A DNA stretch of 64,000 bases from the NCBI RefSeq assembly GCF_001425175.1, contig NZ_LMDV01000009.1, forward strand, positions 622,356 through 686,355. Reading direction: 5' to 3'. Positions 24,607 to 33,208 of the stretch are shown here, piece by piece. The stretch comes from Nocardioides sp. Root1257. Its GTDB lineage: Bacteria > Actinomycetota > Actinomycetes > Propionibacteriales > Nocardioidaceae. Both the position numbers and the translations under genes were made by a program. The notes below the pieces were generated by a model. The model was not told the DNA's origin, searched no databases, and was given only the letters and a program-made list of their open reading frames with translations. Within the stretch, counting starts at the first letter, position 1; every line of letters begins with the position of its first letter.

Positions 24607-27600
24607 GTGACCTTGGGTGGGTCGGTGAAGTTCTCTGGGTGGGCACCGGTCAGTCGTTCACGCTCGCGTCGCCGCTTCATCGGCGTCGCCTCGACCGGGG
24701 CGGTGCTGGCCGCGCTGCTCGCCGGCGTCCCTGCGTCCGCCGCCTCGGCGGCGGACGGGGGTGACGACACCCCGGCGCCCACGCTCGGCGCCGGTCGCTA
24801 CATCGTGATGCTGCGTGCACCCTCTGCCGCTGCCGCGAACACGGGCTCGTTCGACGCCCGGTCGGCCCGCGTGACGTCGTACCGCGCGCAGCTGCGCCAG
24901 AGCCACACCACCGTCGCGCGACAGTACGGCGCGAAGCCGGTCGCCGACTTCACGGCGGCGTCCAACGGGTTCGTCGCAGACCTCAGCGGAGAGCAGGCTG
25001 CGCAGCTGTCGGCCGATCAGCGGGTCCTGCTCGTCGAGAAGTCGCAGACGCTGAAGCCGGACACCTGGCACAGCCCGAAGTTCCTCGGCCTCACCGGCAA
25101 GAACGGTGCTTGGACCCGCCACGGCGGGCAGGCGAAGGCCGGTGCCGGGATCGTCGTCGGCGACCTCGACTCGGGCATCTGGCCGGAGTCGAAGTCGTTC
25201 GCGGGCGCCCGGCTGACGTCCAAGGCGAAGACTCCCTGGGACATCTCACGCCGGGGCGCCAGGACCCGGATGGAGAAGGCCGACGGCGGCGTGTTCCGCG
25301 GTGAGTGCGTGATCGCCGAGAAGTGGAACAAGGGCGACTGCAACACCAAGATCATCAGCGCGCGCTACTACGGCGACAGCTTCTTCCAGACCGTCCCGAA
25401 GGCGGACCTCGCGTCGACCGACCAGGTCTCGGCGCGTGACGGTGGTGGGCACGGCACCCACACCGCCAGCACCGCGGCCGGCGACCCCGTTGCCAACGTC
25501 TCGACCGAGGGCCGCAAGTTCGGCGCGGTCAGTGGAATGGCGCCAGCGGCGCGACTCGCCGTCTACAAGGTCTGCTGGGAGGCGAAGAACCCCGACGACA
25601 GCGGCTGCAACAACATCGACTCCGTGGCGGCCATCGACCAGGCCGTGCTGGACGGCGTCGACCTCCTCAACTTCTCCGTCGGCGGCGGCGCCAGTCCGAC
25701 CCTGGACTCGGTCGAGCTCGCGTTCGAGGGCGCAGCGGAGGCGGGCATCTTCGTCTCCGCCTCGGCCGGCAACAGCGGCCCGGGTGCGTCCACGCTCGAC
25801 CACCCCGCACCGTGGCTGACCACGGTCGCGGCGTCCACGCACGTGAACTTCGAGAACACGATCCTGCTCGGCAACGGCAAGAAGCTCGTCGGCGCCTCGA
25901 TCTCCTCGACGCCTGTGAAGAAGACCCGGATCGTCGACTCGGCGAAGGCCGCGGCGGCCGGATCGGCCCCCGGCGACTCCGACATCTGCGCCCCCGACTC
26001 GCTCGACAAGTCGAAGGTGCGCGGCAAGATCGTCGTGTGCCAGCGCGGTGTCGTCGACCGGGTCGCGAAGAGCGCGGAGGTGAAGCGTGCCGGTGGCAAG
26101 GCGATGATCCTGGTCAACCCGTCGGAGAACAGCCTCGACGCCGACTTCCACGCCGTGCCGACGATCCACATCGCCGACCGTCCGCAGGGCGTGCTGCTGA
26201 ACAGGTACCTCGCCCAGGCGAAGGGCAAGGCGACCGCGGCGTTCCTGCTGGGCAACCAGACCAAGAAGAAGACCCCGCTGCCCCAGGTGGCCGGCTTCTC
26301 CTCGCGCGGCCCGACGCTGGTCTCCGAGGGCGACCTGCTGAAGCCCGACATCTCCGCCCCCGGCGTGAGCGTGCTCGCCGCAGTGGCGCCGCCGTCGAAC
26401 TCGCACCGGAAGTACGACCTCTACTCGGGCACCTCGATGGCCGCACCGCACATCACCGGCCTCGCCGCCTTCATCCAGGGGGTGCACCCGACGTGGACCC
26501 CTATGGAGATCAAGTCGGCCATGATGACGACCGCAGTGCCGACGAAGACTGCGTCCGGCAAGCCGTCGCGCGACGCGCTGGCGCAGGGCGCGGGCCAGGT
26601 GACGCCGAAGCGGTTCTTCGACCCGGGCCTCTTCGTCACCTCCGACGCCAACCAGTGGCGGGGGTTCCTGACCCAGCAGGGCATCAACACCGGCGTACCC
26701 GCCGTGCAGCCGAAGAACATCAACGTGCCGTCGATGGCCGACGGCGCGGTGACCTCCACGACCACGTTCCACCGCACGTTCCGCGCGACGCGGCCAGGCG
26801 TGTGGACGATCAAGTCGGACGTACCCGGCTTCAAGCTGAAGACGGGTCCTGGCAAGGTGCGCGCCGACCGGCGCGGTGACCTGGTCGACGTGCGGTTCGT
26901 CTTCACGCGGACCGACGCGAAGCTCGGGCGCTACGCGCAGGGGGCGGTCACGCTCACCGGTCCCACGTCCGTGCGGCTGCCGGTCGCCCTCAAGCCGGTC
27001 TCCGTCGCGGCTCCGGTCGCGGTGTCCGGCACGGGCACCACCGGCTCGACGCGGGTCGCGCTGAAGGCCGGCTTCACCGGCGACCTGAGCGTGACCGCGC
27101 GCGGGCTCGCGAAGTCGAACACCGTCGCGGACTCGGTCGAGCCCGGCCAGAACGACCTGCAGTGCGTCACGGTCACGCCCAACACGTCGCTGGCGAAGTT
27201 CCAGGTGGACGTGCAGGACAACACCGCGGACCTCGACCTCGAGGTGCTGCAGGCCACGGCCTGCGACCTGGACTCGGCCGTGGCGTCGGCAGGTGTGTCC
27301 GGGACGGCCTCGGGCGACGAGGCCGTCACCCTGCGCAATCCCGAGCCGGGGACCTACATCGCGGTGGTCTCCGGGTTCTCGGCCGGGACGTCGGGGAGCC
27401 CGATGGCCTACGACTTCGACTTCTGGGACGTCGATCCGAGTGCCACCGCCGGTGGCCTCACCGTCGCCCCGAACCCGGTCCCCGTCCGGAAGAACACGTC
27501 GACCTCGGTCAACGTGTCCTGGTCCGGGCTCGCGGCGGCGTCGAAGTACCTCGGGTTCCTGACCTACCCGAACTCGACCGACTACACGACGGTGTCCGTC

Positions 27601-27612
27601 ACGACGCCGTAG
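24607..27612 (+). CDS. Secreted S8 subtilisin-like protease with PA domain
   Basis: This 1001-residue preproprotein has an Arg-rich N-terminus with a Tat-like SRRRFIG (residues 20-26), a hydrophobic core and an Ala-rich cleavage region near 46. An I9-type propeptide follows (RYIVMLRAPS). The catalytic triad is visible: Asp in GDLDSGIWPES (about 187), His in GGGHGTHTAS (about 282) and Ser in YSGTSMAAPH (about 610). A PA domain is inserted at about 400-520, and beta-rich Fn3-like and bacterial prepeptidase-like domains close the protein. It degrades extracellular protein. The GTG at 24607 or at 24628 is the start; both keep the signal. Confidence 0.92.
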   Translation: MTLGGSVKFSGWAPVSRSRSRRRFIGVASTGAVLAALLAGVPASAASAADGGDDTPAPTLGAGRYIVMLRAPSAAAANTGSFDARSARVTSYRAQLRQSHTTVARQYGAKPVADFTAASNGFVADLSGEQAAQLSADQRVLLVEKSQTLKPDTWHSPKFLGLTGKNGAWTRHGGQAKAGAGIVVGDLDSGIWPESKSFAGARLTSKAKTPWDISRRGARTRMEKADGGVFRGECVIAEKWNKGDCNTKIISARYYGDSFFQTVPKADLASTDQVSARDGGGHGTHTASTAAGDPVANVSTEGRKFGAVSGMAPAARLAVYKVCWEAKNPDDSGCNNIDSVAAIDQAVLDGVDLLNFSVGGGASPTLDSVELAFEGAAEAGIFVSASAGNSGPGASTLDHPAPWLTTVAASTHVNFENTILLGNGKKLVGASISSTPVKKTRIVDSAKAAAAGSAPGDSDICAPDSLDKSKVRGKIVVCQRGVVDRVAKSAEVKRAGGKAMILVNPSENSLDADFHAVPTIHIADRPQGVLLNRYLAQAKGKATAAFLLGNQTKKKTPLPQVAGFSSRGPTLVSEGDLLKPDISAPGVSVLAAVAPPSNSHRKYDLYSGTSMAAPHITGLAAFIQGVHPTWTPMEIKSAMMTTAVPTKTASGKPSRDALAQGAGQVTPKRFFDPGLFVTSDANQWRGFLTQQGINTGVPAVQPKNINVPSMADGAVTSTTTFHRTFRATRPGVWTIKSDVPGFKLKTGPGKVRADRRGDLVDVRFVFTRTDAKLGRYAQGAVTLTGPTSVRLPVALKPVSVAAPVAVSGTGTTGSTRVALKAGFTGDLSVTARGLAKSNTVADSVEPGQNDLQCVTVTPNTSLAKFQVDVQDNTADLDLEVLQATACDLDSAVASAGVSGTASGDEAVTLRNPEPGTYIAVVSGFSAGTSGSPMAYDFDFWDVDPSATAGGLTVAPNPVPVRKNTSTSVNVSWSGLAAASKYLGFLTYPNSTDYTTVSVTTP

Positions 27613-27642
27613 CCAGCGACCGGCCCGCATCGATCGGATCCG

Positions 27643-27697
27643 CCCGTCGGGCGAGTACATACGTGGTATACATACCCGGTATCTACTCGCCGACGGG
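27643..27697 (+). promoter_or_regulatory. Large dyad at the padR promoter (probable PadR operator)
   Basis: CCCGTCGGGCGAGTA (27643-27657) and TACTCGCCGACGGG (27684-27697) are inverted repeats. The AT-richer centre holds GGTATACATACC, itself nearly palindromic, and a GGTATCTAC that could be a -10 box. It ends 28 bases before the PadR start. PadR regulators usually repress their own promoter at such dyads, so autoregulation is inferred. The outer arms could also terminate the protease transcript. Confidence 0.55.
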
Positions 27698-27725
27698 GGC
27701 GGGTGCGGACGGTGTGGAGGCGCGG

Positions 27726-28304
27726 ATGTCGGTCAAGCAGGCACTGCTGGCGTTGCTCGAGGAGGGGCCGCGCTACGGCTACCAGCTCCGGGCCCAGTTC
27801 GAGCAGCGGACGGGCTCGACGTGGCCGCTCAACGTCGGGCAGGTCTACACGACCCTGACGCGGCTCGAGCGGGACGGGCTGGTCGTCGGCGCCGGTGCGG
27901 ACGACGAGGGTCACGTCGTCTACCGGATCACCGACGACGGACGGGACGCGGTCGCGGCGTGGTTCACGACCCCGGTCGAGCGCACCCAGCCGCCGCGCGA
28001 CGAGCTCGCCATCAAGCTGGCCCTCGCGGTGACGGTGCCCGGGGTCGACGTCGGCGCCGTGATCCAGCAGCAGCGCTCGGCCACGATGAGCGCGCTGCAG
28101 GACTACACCCGGCTGAAGCGCCAAGCGGAGGGCGGCGAGCTCTCCTGGAGCCTGGTCCTCGACTCGCTGGTCTTCGCGGCCGAGGCCGAGATCCGCTGGC
28201 TCGACCACTGCGAGGCACGGCTCCGGCGAGCCCAGATCGAGCGGCCGGAGACGCTGCTCGACGAGATCCTGACCGAAGAGGCGGACGAGGAGGCCCGCCG
28301 ATGA
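27726..28304 (+). CDS. PadR family transcriptional regulator
   Basis: This 192-residue protein has the PadR winged helix (ALLALLEEGPRYGYQLRAQFE, residues 6-26, then LNVGQVYTTLTRLERDGLV) and a C-terminal Vir_act_alpha_C-type helical dimerisation half. PadR proteins repress adjacent transporter genes until an effector binds. The stop overlaps the ATG of the ABC ATPase gene, and a large dyad lies upstream, so the regulator, ATPase and permease form one autoregulated operon. The start is ATG 27726, next to the conserved domain. Confidence 0.9.
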   Translation: MSVKQALLALLEEGPRYGYQLRAQFEQRTGSTWPLNVGQVYTTLTRLERDGLVVGAGADDEGHVVYRITDDGRDAVAAWFTTPVERTQPPRDELAIKLALAVTVPGVDVGAVIQQQRSATMSALQDYTRLKRQAEGGELSWSLVLDSLVFAAEAEIRWLDHCEARLRRAQIERPETLLDEILTEEADEEARR

Positions 28305-29035
28305 ACGCACCGACCAGCGCCGTGCTGCGGATGGACGCAGTCACTCGAGTGCACGGCGAGGGTGCGACGGAGGTCCACGCCCTGCGGTCGGTGTCCTTCG
28401 GCGTCCACCCGGGCGAGCTCGTCGCCGTGATGGGCCCGTCCGGCTCCGGCAAGTCGACCCTGCTGACCCTGGCCGGCGGCCTGGACAGCCCGACCTCGGG
28501 CACGGTCAGCGTCGAGGGCACCGACCTCGAGGGGCTCGGCGCCGCGGGCCGGGCGCGGATGCGGCGTACGTCGATCGGCTACGTCTTCCAGGACTTCAAC
28601 CTGATCCCCGCCCTCAATGCGATCGAGAACGTCGCGCTGCCGCTCGAGCTCGACGGCGTTCGCACCCGGACGGCGAGGGCGGCCGCGCGCGCGGCGCTCG
28701 ACGAGGTCGGCATCGGCGACCTGGCCACCCGCTTCCCCGACCACATGTCCGGCGGCCAGCAGCAGCGGGTCGCGATCGCCCGGGCGGTGGTCGGCGACCG
28801 GCGGCTGATCCTGGCCGACGAGCCGACCGGAGCGCTCGACAGCGACACCGGCGAGAGCATCCTGCGGCTGCTGCGCGCCCGGTGCGATGCCGGTGCCGCG
28901 GGCGTCCTGGTCACCCACGAGGCGCGGCACGCGGCCTGGGCCGATCGGGTCGTGTTCCTGAGGGACGGCGTCGTGGTCGACGAGACCGGCGCCGACTCGG
29001 CCGAGGTGCTGATCGACTCGGGCACGCCGCGATGA
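28301..29035 (+). CDS. MacB/LolD-type ABC transporter ATPase
   Basis: This 244-residue ATPase has Walker A GPSGSGKST (about residue 46), Q-loop FQDFN, signature MSGGQQQR, Walker B LILADEPTGALD and switch histidine VTHE. The ADEPTGALD form is typical of the MacB/LolD/FtsE group that works with FtsX-fold permeases. It is the energising partner of the 882-residue permease that follows with an ATGA overlap. The transported compound or signal is unknown; antimicrobial resistance or lipoprotein release are family precedents. Confidence 0.92.
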   Translation: MNAPTSAVLRMDAVTRVHGEGATEVHALRSVSFGVHPGELVAVMGPSGSGKSTLLTLAGGLDSPTSGTVSVEGTDLEGLGAAGRARMRRTSIGYVFQDFNLIPALNAIENVALPLELDGVRTRTARAAARAALDEVGIGDLATRFPDHMSGGQQQRVAIARAVVGDRRLILADEPTGALDSDTGESILRLLRARCDAGAAGVLVTHEARHAAWADRVVFLRDGVVVDETGADSAEVLIDSGTPR

Positions 29036-31680
29036 GCCGTGGCACCTCCTGGCGACTGGCCCTGCGCCTCGCCAGGCGAGACGCGCTGCGCAACCGCGGG
29101 CGCTCGATCCTGGTCCTGGTGATGATCGCCCTGCCGGTGCTCGCCGTGACGGCCGCCGACGTGGTCATCCAGACCCAGGACGTCACCGGGGTCGAGTCGC
29201 TGGACCGACGGCTGGGGTCGGCCGACGCTCTCGTCACCGTCGAGGCCCAGGGGTCGCCGGTGGTCCAGTTCTTCGACCCGTACGACGGGTCCGGGACGGT
29301 CGGCGACCAGGGCACTGGCCGACCGCCGACGGCCGAGCAGGTCTCGGCCGCCCTCGGCGGCGCGCGGCTCGTCGAGACGCACCTCGGTGCCGTGAACGTC
29401 CGCACCGACGACGGCGTCGCCATCGTCGACGGCACCGAGGTCGACCTGCGCGACCCCCTCAGCCGTGGCCTCTTCGACCTGACCGCGGGGCGGTGGCCGA
29501 CCGGGCCCGGCGAGGTCGTCGTCAACCAGGCCCTGCTCGACCAGGGCTACGCCCGCGGCGACGTCCTCGGCCTGACGGACGACGGCGCTCCGGCGCCGAC
29601 GATCGTCGGGGTGGCCGAGTCGGCCGAGTCGCGGACCTACCCCGTCGTGGCGGGCCCGATCGGCTCCCTCGGCATCGCCGACCGGGAGGGCGACGCCGGA
29701 CAGCCGTCGTGGCTGGCCGGCGGCGGCCCGGTCTCGTGGGACCAGGTGCGGACCGCCAACGCCCTCGGCGCGACCGTGCTCTCCCGCGCCGTCGTCACCG
29801 ACCCGCCGCCGACGTCCGAGCTGCCCGACGAGATGCAGGGCTGGGGCGGCAGCAGCGACGACCAGATGGTGGCCGTGATCGTGCTGGTCGTCGTGATGGC
29901 GCTGCTGGAGGTGGTGCTGCTGGCCGGCCCGGCGTTCGCCGTCACCGCGCGGCGCCAGTCGCGCACGCTCGCCCTGATGGCCGCGACCGGCGGCACGCCT
30001 GCCCAGAGCCGCCGCGTCGTCATCGGCGGCGGCATGGTGCTCGGGACGGTGGCCGCGCTCGCCGGGGTCGTGCTCGGCATCGGCGCCGCGCGCCTGCTGC
30101 TCCCCGTGCTCCAGCACTGGTCGAACACCTGGTTCGGCCCGTTCGACGTGCCGTGGCTGCACCTGCTCGGGATCGCCCTCTTCGGTCTCCTCAGCGCAGT
30201 GCTCGCCGCCGTCGTGCCGGCCTGGATCGCGTCGCGCCAGGACGTGGTCGCGGTGCTGGCCGGTCGCCGGGCCGACAAGCGCCCGTCCCTGCGCTCGCCG
30301 ATCCTCGGCGTCGTCCTGCTCGGCATCGGCATCGCCGGGTCGGCGTACGGCGCGACCTCGAGCTCGAGCGGCGAGTTCGCGATCGCGGGCTCGGCCGTGG
30401 TCGCGGTGATCGGGATGATCTTCCTGGTGCCGATCGTCGTGGTCGGCGTCGCGCGGCTGGCCGGTCGGCTGCCGCTGTCGCCGCGGTACGCCGCGCGGGA
30501 CGCGGCCCGCCACCGAACGCGCACCGTGCCCGCCGTCGCGGCGGTCGCGGCCACCGTGGCCGGCGTGGTCGCCCTGGGCATCGCCGTCACCAGCGACGAG
30601 GCGCAGAACCGGGAGACCTATCGCGCGGAGCTGCCGGACGGCATGGGCTCGGTCAGCGCGTACGCCGACGAGGCCCCGGTCGACTGGACGCAGCTGCGCG
30701 CGGCCGTGGCGGGCAAGCTGCCCGATGCGCAGCTCACGCCGGTGCGGGGGATCATCGAGAGCAGCACGCCGGACGGCCCGTCGTACTGGCTCGACATCAA
30801 GGCCGCGGGGGTCGAGGAGCCGGATCGGCTGCTGGACAGCTACGGGAGCTCGTGGGGCGCCTCGACCCTGGTGGGGGAGTCGGCGATGACGAACCTGCCG
30901 ATCGACGTCCCGGAGGGGGTGCGGCAGGAGGCGCTGCGGATGCTGCAGTCCGGCGGGGTCGTGGCCTTCACCGACCAGGGGGTGCAGGCGGACGAGCTCC
31001 GGCTCGAGCTGCACCGCTGGGAGGCCGACTCCGAGGACGAGTCGGTCGAGCGGCTGTCGGTGCCGGCGCTGATGGTGCCGGTGGCTCTCGGCAACGCCGG
31101 GCCGCAGGCGATCCTCTCGACCCAGGCGGCCAAACGGCTCGGGGCGCCCGTCGGCGTGTCCGGGCTGCTGGTGTCGGGACCGATCACGCGGGCCCAGGAG
31201 TCCGCGGTGAGCGAGGCGCTGACCGCGACGGACACGAGCTCCTCGTTCTACGTCGAACGCGGCTACCAGGCGGACAACGAGACCGTGATCATCCAGCTGG
31301 TGCTCGCCGCGCTGGGGGGCGTGCTGATGCTCGGCGGCACGTTGACCGCAACCTTCCTCGCGCTGTCGGACGCGCGGCCCGACCTCGCCACCCTCGCGGC
31401 CGTCGGCGCCTCGCCGCGACGACGGCGCTGGGTCGCGGCGTCGTACGCCCTGGTCATCGGCTTCGTCGGCGCGGTGCTCGGGGCGGCGGTGGGCTTCATC
31501 CCGGGCATCGCGGTCACCTACCCGCTGACCAACGGCTACTCGGAGGCGACGGCGGGCCACTACCTGGACGTGCCGTGGCTGATGATCCTCGGCCTCGTCG
31601 TCGCGCTGCCCCTCCTGACCGCCCTGATCGTCGGCCTCACCGCCCGGTCGCGACTGCCCCTGGTGTCGCGTCTCGACTGA
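29032..31680 (+). CDS. FtsX/MacB-fold ABC permease
   Basis: This 882-residue membrane protein has a duplicated FtsX layout. There is one N-terminal helix, a large extracytoplasmic domain (about 45-280), three helices with a central cytoplasmic loop, a second extracytoplasmic domain (about 520-740), and three final helices with LATLAAVGASPRRRRWVAA, the typical coupling segment of these permeases. It works with the ATPase upstream as a mechanotransmitter or exporter under PadR control. A 65-base nested hairpin follows the stop. Confidence 0.9.
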   Translation: MSRGTSWRLALRLARRDALRNRGRSILVLVMIALPVLAVTAADVVIQTQDVTGVESLDRRLGSADALVTVEAQGSPVVQFFDPYDGSGTVGDQGTGRPPTAEQVSAALGGARLVETHLGAVNVRTDDGVAIVDGTEVDLRDPLSRGLFDLTAGRWPTGPGEVVVNQALLDQGYARGDVLGLTDDGAPAPTIVGVAESAESRTYPVVAGPIGSLGIADREGDAGQPSWLAGGGPVSWDQVRTANALGATVLSRAVVTDPPPTSELPDEMQGWGGSSDDQMVAVIVLVVVMALLEVVLLAGPAFAVTARRQSRTLALMAATGGTPAQSRRVVIGGGMVLGTVAALAGVVLGIGAARLLLPVLQHWSNTWFGPFDVPWLHLLGIALFGLLSAVLAAVVPAWIASRQDVVAVLAGRRADKRPSLRSPILGVVLLGIGIAGSAYGATSSSSGEFAIAGSAVVAVIGMIFLVPIVVVGVARLAGRLPLSPRYAARDAARHRTRTVPAVAAVAATVAGVVALGIAVTSDEAQNRETYRAELPDGMGSVSAYADEAPVDWTQLRAAVAGKLPDAQLTPVRGIIESSTPDGPSYWLDIKAAGVEEPDRLLDSYGSSWGASTLVGESAMTNLPIDVPEGVRQEALRMLQSGGVVAFTDQGVQADELRLELHRWEADSEDESVERLSVPALMVPVALGNAGPQAILSTQAAKRLGAPVGVSGLLVSGPITRAQESAVSEALTATDTSSSFYVERGYQADNETVIIQLVLAALGGVLMLGGTLTATFLALSDARPDLATLAAVGASPRRRRWVAASYALVIGFVGAVLGAAVGFIPGIAVTYPLTNGYSEATAGHYLDVPWLMILGLVVALPLLTALIVGLTARSRLPLVSRLD

Positions 31681-31688
31681 GCCCGGTG

Positions 31689-31753
31689 GGGTAGTCCCTG
31701 ACGATCCGGTCCTCGATCGGGTGTCGGGAGGACCATTCCGTCAGGGACTACCC
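31689..31753 (+). terminator. Nested 65-base hairpin after the ABC operon
   Basis: GGGTAGTCCCTGACG (31689-31703) and CGTCAGGGACTACCC (31739-31753) are perfect 15-base inverted repeats. Inside, GGTCCTC (31708-31714) pairs with GAGGACC (31728-31734). Six A residues follow on the plus strand, so there is no U-tract in either direction. It probably ends the PadR-ABC transcript as an I-shaped terminator, though the length and perfection are unusual. Confidence 0.5.
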
Positions 31754-31766
31754 AAAAAAGGCAGGC

Positions 31767-31783
31767 TTGACTGTTTGTTAGTG
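31767..31783 (+). promoter_or_regulatory. Promoter/operator region of the TetR-led operon
   Basis: TTGACT at 31767 begins a short AT-rich stretch with ACTGTTTGTTAGT, an imperfect ACT...AGT dyad like those bound by actinobacterial acyl-CoA-responsive TetR proteins. It lies 20-36 bases before the TetR GTG start. Autoregulation is inferred. Confidence 0.3.
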
Positions 31784-31802
31784 CCTCGACCATGCTGGGC
31801 GG

Positions 31803-32411
31803 GTGACGACGGCGGCGGGTGCGACGCGGGTGCCCCAGGAGGAGCGCACCCGGTTGATGCGGGCCCGCCTGCTGGAGGCCACCGTCGACTGCCTGGTCGA
31901 GCGCGGGTTCGCGGGTACGTCGACCACGCTGGTCTCGGAGCGGGCCGGGGTCAGCCGGGGTGCCCAGCTGCACCACTTCCCGACCAAGAACGACCTCGTC
32001 GTCGCCGCGGTCGAGCACCTGACCGAGAAGCGGGCCACCGAGCTCGCCGCCGCGGCCGAGGGACTCCCCGTCGGACCCCGGCACACCCGGGCGGTGCTGC
32101 AGGTGCTGGCCGACCACTTCGCGAGCCCGGTCTTCGCCGCGGCCCTCGAGCTCTGGGTCGCCGCCCGTACCGACGAGACGCTGCTCGCGGCCGTCGCGCC
32201 GTTCGAGCAGCGGGTCGGGCGGGACACCCACCGGCTGGCCGTCGACCTGCTCGGCGTCGACGAGTCGGTGCCGGGCAACCGCGAGCTGGTCCAGGCGACC
32301 CTCGACCTGGTGCGCGGCCTCGGCCTCGCCAACACGATCACCGACGACACCCGGCGCCGCGGTCGCATCCTCGACCGCTGGGCCGACGTACTGGAGAAGG
32401 AGCTGTCATGA
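31803..32411 (+). CDS. TetR family transcriptional regulator
   Basis: This 202-residue protein has an N-terminal TetR helix-turn-helix (LVERGFAGTSTTLVSERAGVSRGAQLHHFPTK, about residues 32-63), with the typical FPTKNDL turn and a ligand-binding C-terminal half. It leads a seven-gene operon for branched or isoprenoid acyl-CoA degradation and overlaps the next gene by four bases (ATGA). An acyl-CoA intermediate is the likely inducer, by analogy with other TetR proteins in leucine and terpenoid catabolism. Confidence 0.9.
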   Translation: MTTAAGATRVPQEERTRLMRARLLEATVDCLVERGFAGTSTTLVSERAGVSRGAQLHHFPTKNDLVVAAVEHLTEKRATELAAAAEGLPVGPRHTRAVLQVLADHFASPVFAAALELWVAARTDETLLAAVAPFEQRVGRDTHRLAVDLLGVDESVPGNRELVQATLDLVRGLGLANTITDDTRRRGRILDRWADVLEKELS

Positions 32412-33208
32412 CGCTGCTCGACGACCTGCTCGGTGACCTGAAGATGGAGAGCGACCAGCTCTTGGCCGCCGTCTCCGGGCTCGACACCGACGGGTGGGAG
32501 ACACCCACCCCCGCGGCCGGCTGGACGGTCGCGACCCAGGTTGCCCACCTGCTCTGGACCGACGAGGTCGCCGTTCTCGCCGCCCGCGCCCACACGCCCG
32601 AGGGCAAGGACGCCTGGGACGCCCTGGTGCTCGAGGCCATCGCCGACCCGACCGGGTACGTCGACCAGCAGGCCCTCGAGGTCGCCCGGCTGTCGCCCGA
32701 GGCGCTGCTCGCGCGCTGGGGCAAGGCGCGCGAGGCGCTGCCGGCCGCGCTGCGCGCCGTGCCCGACGGGCAGAGGATGCCGTGGTTCGGCCCGCCGATG
32801 TCGCCGACCTCGATGGCGACCGCACGGTTCATGGAGACCTGGGCGCACGCGCTCGACGTGTACGCCGCCCTGGGCGTCGAGCCCGAGCGGAGCGACCGGG
32901 TCCGGCACGTCGCCCACCTCGGCGTACGCACCCGCGACTTCGCGTTCTCCGTCCACGAGCTGCCGCCGCCGGCCGACGAGTTCCGCATCGACCTGGTCTC
33001 GCCGTCCGGCGAGCAGTGGACGTGGGGTCCCGAGGACGCGGCCCAGACCGTCACCGGCTCCGCCTGGGACTTCTGCCTGCTCGTCACGCAGCGCGTCCAC
33101 CGCGACGACACCGACCTGGTGGCGAGTGGCCCGGACGCCGAGCGGTGGCTGACGATCGCGCAGGCGTTCGCCGGGCCCGCGGGCGCGGGGCGGGAGGAGC
33201 GCGCGTGA
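32408..33208 (+). CDS. TIGR03084 family metal-binding protein (DinB/mycothiol-type fold)
   Basis: This 266-residue protein starts with an MDMPI/DinB-like four-helix bundle: LDTDGWETPTPAAGWTVATQVAHLLWTD (about residues 26-53) has the HxxxxD-type histidine of mycothiol-dependent metal sites, and ETWAHALDVYAALG gives a further His. TIGR03084 proteins are actinobacterial and recur next to AtuA and acyl-CoA genes, but no reaction is established. It sits between TetR and AtuA with four-base overlaps on both sides, which ties it to this catabolic operon. Conjugation or hydrolysis by a metal-bound thiol is only an inference. Confidence 0.85.
   Translation: MTLLDDLLGDLKMESDQLLAAVSGLDTDGWETPTPAAGWTVATQVAHLLWTDEVAVLAARAHTPEGKDAWDALVLEAIADPTGYVDQQALEVARLSPEALLARWGKAREALPAALRAVPDGQRMPWFGPPMSPTSMATARFMETWAHALDVYAALGVEPERSDRVRHVAHLGVRTRDFAFSVHELPPPADEFRIDLVSPSGEQWTWGPEDAAQTVTGSAWDFCLLVTQRVHRDDTDLVASGPDAERWLTIAQAFAGPAGAGREERA

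Noticed and set aside
31754..31759. AAAAAA after the hairpin as a terminator tail
   Set aside because: A terminator needs U residues in the transcript; A residues follow on the plus strand and none precede on the other.
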